The notes beneath the pieces are model-generated. The model did no database searches, was not told where the DNA came from, and worked only from the letters and a program-made list of their open reading frames with translations. Positions 57,401 to 64,000 of a stretch of 64,000 bases of DNA are shown in pieces. This DNA is from Dipteris shenzhenensis (lineage: Eukaryota > Polypodiophyta > Polypodiopsida > Gleicheniales): NCBI GenBank assembly GCA_047967505.1, contig CM106540.1. One strand, written 5' to 3'. A program made the position numbers and the translations under genes. Position 1 is the stretch's first letter. Each line of letters starts with the position of its first letter.

Positions 57401-60211
57401 TTGCCTTGGAGGAAGACTAACATAATAGCGTGGTACATGAAGTGGTTCTATCACTTTGACCATATAGGCATAGTGAATGGCTGTAAATCCATCATATTTC
57501 AGCCTATCCACAGGATACCTAGCTTTGGTAGACCTGCACAAAATAGGCTCATTAGGTGCTCTCAAAACATCCCTTGTCTTCCTTACTCCAGGTGTAACAA
57601 TAGAAGGAATACCCAACTCATCATCAAGGCTCTGTTCTGAGCCACTGGATTCACGATCCACATAAGAGTGACCTATATTCACATCAACCATGGGCTGATC
57701 TACTTTCTCTTTTTCTTTTCGTGATACTTGCATACCACTATCTGCATTGCTTTGAGGAGATCCTCCTGATCTCAATCTGCCTGTCCATGGCGAAGTATGT
57801 GAACCACTGCTGGAGGACACTACAGGTCCACTAATATTTTGTGATTGTTGCTATGAATTCTGTGTAGCATTACCATTTTGTGCATCTACATCATCAATCA
57901 CATTTACTGGTTTATACCAGCTACTCATCTCATAAAAAATAACATCTCTGCTCACTGTGAACTTACGAGTAGAAGGGTTATAGCATCTATACTCTTTCTG
58001 CTACAGAGAATAACCAATAAAGATGCACTTCTCAGCTTTTGGATCCAACTTGGATCTCAACTCATCTGGCACATGAACATAGGCAATGCAACAAAAAACT
58101 TTCAAATGAGAAATATCTGGTTTCCTACTAGTATACCTCTCCTCTGGCGTCATGCCATGTATTGCTACAGTGGGAGTCCTGTTCATTATGGAGACTGCTA
58201 TAGCAACTGCTTCAATCTAATAATAATCTGGCAGGTCTTTTTCATTGAGCATGGCACGAGATACCTCTCCAATATGCCCATTTTTTCTTTCTGCAAGTCC
58301 ATTTTGCTATGGGGTATGACTGCATGAATATTGCTGCTTTATGCTATGTTCCTGCAGGAAACTTGCAAACTCATTTGAGAGGTACTCTCCCCCTCCATCT
58401 AACCTTAGGCATTTTATTTGCAGGCATGTTTCTTTTTCAACCATAGCTTTAAAAGCTTTGAAATGCCCAAACACTTCACTTTTCTTTTTCATAAAATACA
58501 CCTAAACTTTTGTATTGTATTCATCAATAAAAGTGACAAAATAATGATAGCCTCCAATAGATGTAGCTTTAGTAGTCCACACATCAGAGTGGATTAATTC
58601 CAATGGCCTCTTACTCTCTTGAATATGTTTAGAAAATGGTTTCCTTGCCTGTTTTCCAAATTGACAGGCTTCACATACCTTATGCATTTCTGCAACCTTG
58701 AACTTAGGCAATCTTGCAACAATATTTTGGGCCTGCATTAATTTAAGTCACTGTACATTAACATGACCAATGTGTTTATGCCAAATATCAATATCTGCAA
58801 CTACACCGGTCCCATGTGCAAACATTGCTATACTCAATTCACGCATGTCCGCATCCAACGTAAACATCATGCCCTTCTTCTTCCCTTTTGCTATCAAGCG
58901 ACCTTTATTTTTTATATCCTCAACAAAGCATCCATGAGGATTAAATCTGACCTGCAAGCCTGCTCAACCATTTGACCAACAGAAACCAGGTTCTTTGTGA
59001 TATTCAGGACATGAAATACATCAGACATGTATTTTTTTATTCTATCCTGCATAGACAAAGGAATTTTACCAGTGTGCACAATAAGATGTGTAGTATCATC
59101 ACCAGTCTCCACAAATCCCGGTCTTTCCATTTTCCTTGCATCTTGCATCCATTCTGCATGACCTGTCATGTGGTTTGACGCACTTGAGTCAACATACCAC
59201 ACATCATTGCTTTCTTCTGCACTAGTCACAGAATTGGTCATGTGTTGCACCATAAACAGATGCTCATTTCTATCATCACCCTGTCTACTAGAGGATGCAT
59301 AATTTCCTTGCTATAATTTTTCAGTCATGATGTCATTCTGCTTTTTATAGCAGTCTTTAACCATATAACTCATTTTACCACAGTAGTAGGATTCATCATT
59401 TTTGTTTGCATTTTGGCCTCTCTGCCATTCACCACGACCTCTTTGGCTCCCCCTGCCTCTAAAGTTACCACGTTCTCCTTCATAGGATTGGTTTTCTTGA
59501 ATTTGCTGCATATTCTAATTTCTGCCACAGCCTCCAAATCGGTGTGCTCTACCTCTGCCTCTACCTCTTCCAGCATTTGAGTAGAAGACAACTTCTTTTG
59601 AAGTTCCTCATGAAGAAGATGCACCACCATTCTCTGCTCTTCAGAAATTAAAAGAGTAATCCCTCAAAATCAGGAAAATTCTCACGGACGGTGATGGATG
59701 TCCGGAATTGTGCATAATCCTTTCTTAGACCATTCAAGGTCACAGAAACTAAATCATCATCTTCCACTAGCGACCCAATAGAAGCAAGTGCATCTGCAAT
59801 CTTCTTCACCTTTATGTGGTAGTCATTGATGCTCATATTTTCTCTGTGCACATCATGCAACTCCTGTTTGAGCTTCATTCTCCTGGCTTGTGTATTTGTG
59901 CTATACATTTTTGTCAAAGTATCCCACGCCTCCTTCGACATGCTTGCATCCTGAATATGCACAATCATAGAATCTGAAATACTGATAGACAGCCAGTACA
60001 TAACTTTTTCGGCTCTCTCATGCCAGCCTTTAAATGCTTGCAACTCCTATTAATTGGGAACATTAGGAATAACTGGTTCTTGTTCAGCTCCAGTAATGAA
60101 CTCCCAATAGCCTTTTCCCTTAAGGAAATTCGTCATTCTAAACTTCCATGTTTGGAAGTTGTTCTTGTCAAGCTTTTCAGTGATAATCTATGAAAGAGCA
60201 TCAGACGCCAT
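57401..60211 (-). pseudogene. Copia gag-pol fragment, truncated before RT
   Basis: Minus strand, start codon at 60211-60209 (MASDALS). Gag: KLDKNNFQTWKFRM, GWHERAEKVMYWLSISISDS, LKQELHDVHRENMSINDYHI, LNGLRKDYAQFRTSI. The zinc knuckle near 59400 reads YYCGKMSYMVKDC and has lost ligands (first Cys and the His). Protease: WYVDSSASNHMTGH near 59190, where DSG is now DSS. Integrase: IWHKHIGHVNVQ, CEACQFGKQARKPFSKHIQE, LIHSDVWTTK, FVTFIDEYNTKV, LRLDGGGEYLSNEF, then MNRTPTVAIHGMTPEERYTS. A Ser-rich linker to about 57440 (GRLRSGGSPQSNADSGMQVS) precedes RT in this family, but RT and RNase H are absent. Stops at 60188-60190, 59311-59313, 58502-58504 and 58307-58309 are TAG. Confidence 0.85.
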
Positions 60212-60749
60212 TACAGAACACTACAAAATATTCTGTCACTGCAAAAGAGCACAACTTCTGCCTCACAAGGGCAAATCTGCAAAACTGATGAGAGTGGTAT
60301 TTGACCACACAGTCACTTTCTAGTGATGATTATGCATTAACAGGTAATAAGAATGATTATGTCACTCCCAATATCTCTCCGCATAGGCATATGATGTAAT
60401 TTCTGCGATAACTTTTCATCGACATGCAGAATAATGGTCGCATAGCAAAAACATGGCACTTTCCTAAGTGCCTGCGGAAAACTTCCACCACCAAAATGGG
60501 CCTCGAAATGGCCTCGAATCAAAAAAATAATTTCACCAAGGACGTCGCCCTTATCCCATAGCATATACTGCCTTCTCGCCACACCGCAAAGAGCATCCCA
60601 ATCTGAGACAGTGCACTCTTGTACTTTTTGGCTGTGCTACCTGCAGAGATTTGCTCCCAAACTCGAAAAAAGAAGGAAAGCAACATTGATCCTCTTACTA
60701 GGACATCGCGAACTTGGTTTGCTTTCTTGAGCTTCTTACCACGAACCGA

Positions 60750-60761
60750 GCTCTGATACTA
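60750..60761 (-). other. Primer binding site with one mismatch
   Basis: Plus strand gctctgatacta; on the minus strand TAGTATCAGAGC, one base from TGGTATCAGAGC. It lies between the LTR and the gag start 540 bp away. Confidence 0.75.
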
Positions 60762-61051
60762 TGTGAAGAGAGTGGAAGAAAAGGAAGGAGTCTCACTTGC
60801 GGCTTTCTCACATACACAATGGGGAAATATACACAAAGGTGGAGACTGGAAGCAGTTTTCCTCTTCTTAGTTGTGAAAGCCAAAAGAACTCTCTTAGTAC
60901 GAAAGAATAGGTGAACCCTATATGTGGGTCTCAAACCAAACTCAGCTAACTAAGGTGACATACTAACTGACCCACTAACTAGAGTACATAAAGATAGATG
61001 TCATCCAGCTATTATTTATGGGCAATGTACCAATTGCATCTACAACTAACA
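60762..61051 (-). repeat. 5' LTR of the truncated Copia element
   Basis: On the plus strand TGTGAAGAGAGTGG ... CTACAACTAACA, about 290 bp, starting at the primer binding site. The outer end is inferred from the first suitable CA. The partner LTR is missing, so it cannot be confirmed by comparison. Confidence 0.55.
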
Positions 61052-61119
61052 GGTCGATGACATAAATGCACAACGATCACCCTAGCATATCACGAGTGGA
61101 GCTCGATATCTCATATATG

Positions 61120-61156
61120 CATACATACATACATACATACATATATATATATATAC
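61120..61156. repeat. (ATAC)n(AT)n microsatellite
   Basis: atacatacatacatac run followed by atatatatat. Confidence 0.95.
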
Positions 61157-61332
61157 ATTATATCCATAATGTGCAATTATATATGCTATGATTGTAATAC
61201 TATTGTTGATATTGATTGGGGTGCAAAACTACTACACATCATAATGATTTGTGCTGCTCCGCTCTTGTAATTCATCTCCATGGGCAATGGATCTTTTATT
61301 ACTTCTGCATGGCCTTATAATATAAAGATTAT

Positions 61333-61334
<2 letters not shown>

Positions 61335-61411
<77 letters not shown>
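61335..61411. repeat. Compound (CT)n(AT)n(AC)n microsatellite
   Basis: Three dinucleotide runs follow one another without interruption. Confidence 0.95.
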
Positions 61412-61413
61412 TT

Positions 61414-61512
61414 ATTTTCAAAGATTGACGTGTAGCTCAAGGGTTATGCCACATGGCATACATATGGCTCCTCTCATGTCTTTGCTCTCTCCTTGCTATT
61501 CCTTGCCACGTG
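61414..61512. repeat. 99-bp direct repeat, copy 1
   Basis: Starts attttcaaagattgacgtgt and ends gccacgtg. The second copy is at 61687-61785 with roughly a dozen differences. Confidence 0.9.
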
Positions 61513-61686
61513 TGTGTGTGTATACATACATGTATATATATATGTATACATACATACATGTATGTATGTATGTAGTATACATATACATATTATATATATA
61601 TATAATATGTATGTATGTATGTACACATATACATATATATACATATAAATATACATATAAATATGTATGTATGTATGTATATACTC
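61513..61686. repeat. TATG/TACA-type microsatellite cluster
   Basis: Mixed runs of tgtatgta, tacatata and atatatat, partly palindromic. The Tyr/Ile/His open frames here are repeat artefacts. Confidence 0.9.
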
Positions 61687-61785
61687 ATTTTCAAAGATTG
61701 GCTCGTAGCTCAAGGGTTGTGCCACATGGCCGGTAAATGGCTCCTCTCATGTCTTTGCTCTCTCCTTGCTATTCCTAGCCACGTG
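61687..61785. repeat. 99-bp direct repeat, copy 2
   Basis: Second copy of the block at 61414-61512, so the microsatellite cluster is framed by a direct repeat. Confidence 0.9.
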
Positions 61786-62510
61786 GGCAATCGTGGCCAG
61801 CCAAGGGATTTGCTATCTCCAAATCTCTCTTGCCTTCCCCGCACAACAATGCAAATTCCTCTTGTTGCAATCCTTGCTTTGATAATCCGCTCCTTCCCAA
61901 ATTGTGCGGTTGGTGCAGTGTTTAAGGAGTCCCAAATTTGGAATTGCAGAGTCCCATGGCAAATTGTGCAGCTAATGTAGCATTTTTGAAGCATTGCACA
62001 ATCTCAAGTGTTTCAGCTTCCCTTCCACATTTTGCATTTTAGCAACTCGCGTTTAAAATTGACAGCACTTTCTCAAGCAGGGCAGAGGCCTTCACCACAG
62101 TCGAGATGGTAGCAACAACCATGGGCTTCAAAAGTAGCTTCTCGCCATTGTCTTTTGCCAAAAAGAAAGTGTGTTCCAGTCCACTAGAGACGCACCAACA
62201 AGGCACCTCCCCTCCACCAGCCTACATCTTTACTTCTCTACATCTAGGTTCGATGGAGGGCGAAAAAAGGATGCATACATTAGCTGCATGGGTGGTGGAA
62301 TCAAAAGCGCATTTGCCAATTTAACTATCTGCTAGCGATTAGCAAAGATCAGTAGTAGATTGGAGTTGTTGCTACAAAAGCTCTTCACTTAGATGAGGGG
62401 TCCGATCTTCGTCTGCCAGAAGAATGTCTTCTTGCGACTATAACCTGGCAAATTTTTTCCATAGGTCCCTCAGGATTAGGACGTGCCGTTTGATTTTGCA
62501 AAATTGGACG
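61786..62510. other. No supported gene
   Basis: Short open frames only (for example 62106-62324), without recognisable domain. Confidence 0.35.
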
Positions 62511-62797
62511 TAGTACATGGGAGATTTGCTACCTTGAGCAATGACTCAGGAAATTGGATCTGCGACAACAGTCATAGTTTAACGATACTGAAGTCACTGA
62601 GTGAGCCTAGACACGACAGCGAGGTAGATGAGGGAAATTTTGAGGCAACATAGTACATGGCAGATTTGCTAGCTTGAGCAACGAATCAGGAAATTGGATT
62701 TGCAACAACGGGCATAGTTTTTGAGAATACATAAGTCACTGGATGAGCCTAGACACGACAACGAGGGAGATTGAGGGGAAATTTTAAGGCGACATGG
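62511..62797. repeat. 140-bp tandem duplication
   Basis: The block starting tagtacatgg and ending aggcaaca occurs at 62511-62650 and again at 62651-62797. Identity is roughly 85-90% by eye. Confidence 0.85.
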
Positions 62798-64000
62798 GGA
62801 ACACAGAGAGTTGGTTGAACAGGGTGAAGGTACATCTCAATGAAAAGGTGAGGAACCGTGCAGGGGATTTGGAAGGTTCGTGTAGAATGTAGATGTATTG
62901 GCCAAAAGAAAAATGAACTTTTAGATTTGGTTGACATAACCCTAGGGAGCATCTCCTTATCTCGGCCTGTTTTGTGCTAAGATTGTCATTAGCTAATAGT
63001 AGATTTGAGGTCAACAGAAGCTTCGGATATGGTGATTTTGTTCTTGAAATGGAGAGCTGGATAAAGGGCCACCAAATGTGGCAGCAAATTTAAAACCAGC
63101 TTCTCAAAGGATGGCAATGACTTCCTCTTGAGATAGGTTACGGCATGAGAATCAAGAAATGGCGTTTCTCTCACCAATAGGTGATGCATCTTTGGTCAAA
63201 GCGGTAGAGCTGAGGCAAAAGCAATTGTAGACACGAGAGTATCATCTCTCAAAGATGGACAAAATGCATAGGAGCTTTAAGGTATCATCACGCCTTGAAA
63301 GTTTGTGATCACTTGCTAATGGTAGAGAAAAAGAAATGGGGTGAGTGGCTGGATGAGAATGATGCCTATAGATTGGGGAAGGGGGATCTGAAAGAGACAA
63401 GGAACCGGGAAACGTCTCAAAACTTGACAAATGTGTGCAATGATGCTTAGATGAACAGAGAAAAAGCGTATGAGAAGTTGCTTCACTATGCCGTAGATAA
63501 TTCAGCCCATCAGAGACGGATCATGTTGCTCCTATATATAAAATCTAAAATAAAAACCATATGGAAGGTGCTCTCTGTTTTCCACCTTAATGTCCTTGCA
63601 CCCACCAAAAGAAAAAATTTCCTTGTTGCCTTATCCCATCTCACTTACATCAATGGCCCTACCTGCCAACCCTCTACTTGTCCCTCTTCTCGCTTAATAA
63701 GGGCCTTATCTTTCACCCATCCATCAGCCTCAAAATATGAAAATGGATGCAAAAGGATCTATCCTGCACACAGACACTAACACCTATGGCCTGATAACCA
63801 ATGTATTCACCCAAGTTTTGGATAGAGATGACTATTGCATGGCATTGTCAAATTCTTAAGTGCGATGTGGCAGAATATAGTGGATTTTCCACCTTGTCTT
63901 CAAAAGTATCAGCATGACAAAGCAGACCTAAGCCCAACAGGAACTCAGCATACTGCTCGTGAGAAAGGACTACAAATTGGCCTCTCAGCATAATAAAGGA
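62798..64000. other. No supported gene
   Basis: Open frames under 110 codons on both strands (63189-62989 minus, 63451-63780 plus), none with a recognisable motif. Confidence 0.35.

Noticed and set aside
61425-61736. Tyr/Ile/His-rich open frames on both strands
   Set aside because: Produced by TATG/TACA repeats.

Overview
The window is plant nuclear DNA. The evidence is one multi-exon gene of a land-plant-specific family with GT-AG introns, LTR retrotransposons primed from initiator tRNA-Met (TGGTATCAGAGC), plant-type Ty1/Copia, Ty3/gypsy and LINE remnants, long GA/CT microsatellites and a short TTTAGGG tract. Low gene density and heavy decay of the elements suggest a large genome. The divergent C-terminus of the gene makes me suspect a non-angiosperm (gymnosperm or fern), but this is inference.

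The only gene I regard as functional is at about 22.65-30.3 kb on the plus strand. It is a POWERDRESS/NCOR1-like SANT-domain corepressor of about 1,900 residues. Four exons splice in phase, and it carries three SANT domains and a glutamine-rich tail. Its 5' leader has a GA repeat and its putative 3' UTR contains a duplicated block of about 235 bp.

Region by region: 0.4-6.8 kb is a mosaic of Ty3/gypsy gag, protease, reverse transcriptase, RNase H and integrase pieces in both orientations, with a Copia RNase H fragment inserted. 6.8-8.9 kb is a CT-rich minisatellite of about 48-bp units. 9.2-10.6 kb is pyrimidine-rich with a second minisatellite. 11.4-16 kb holds dead minus-strand coding sequence, including a long single-frame coiled-coil protein of unknown family. 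16.65-19.1 kb is a compact minus-strand LTR element without recognisable gag-pol. After the gene come scraps of gypsy and Copia (34.7-35.9 kb), simple repeats, a four-copy tandem array of about 555-bp units encoding a coiled-coil segment (39.1-41.4 kb) and a LINE fragment (42.3-43.3 kb). A complete-length Copia element with 5-bp target duplications lies at 43.9-50.1 kb. Last come a minus-strand gypsy gag-protease fragment (53.7-55.3 kb), a LINE remnant fused to a truncated minus-strand Copia element with one LTR (56.9-61.05 kb), and microsatellites and small tandem duplications to the end.

Two observations stand out. The stop codons that kill these reading frames are largely explained by C-to-T change, especially CAG to TAG. 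In the four-copy array the sister copies show this directly, which fits deamination of methylated CHG sites. Also, the Copia element at 43.9 kb has matching target duplications and a natural empty-site copy beside it, yet its two LTRs are almost entirely unlike each other.

All calls come from reading the sequence. No database search was run.
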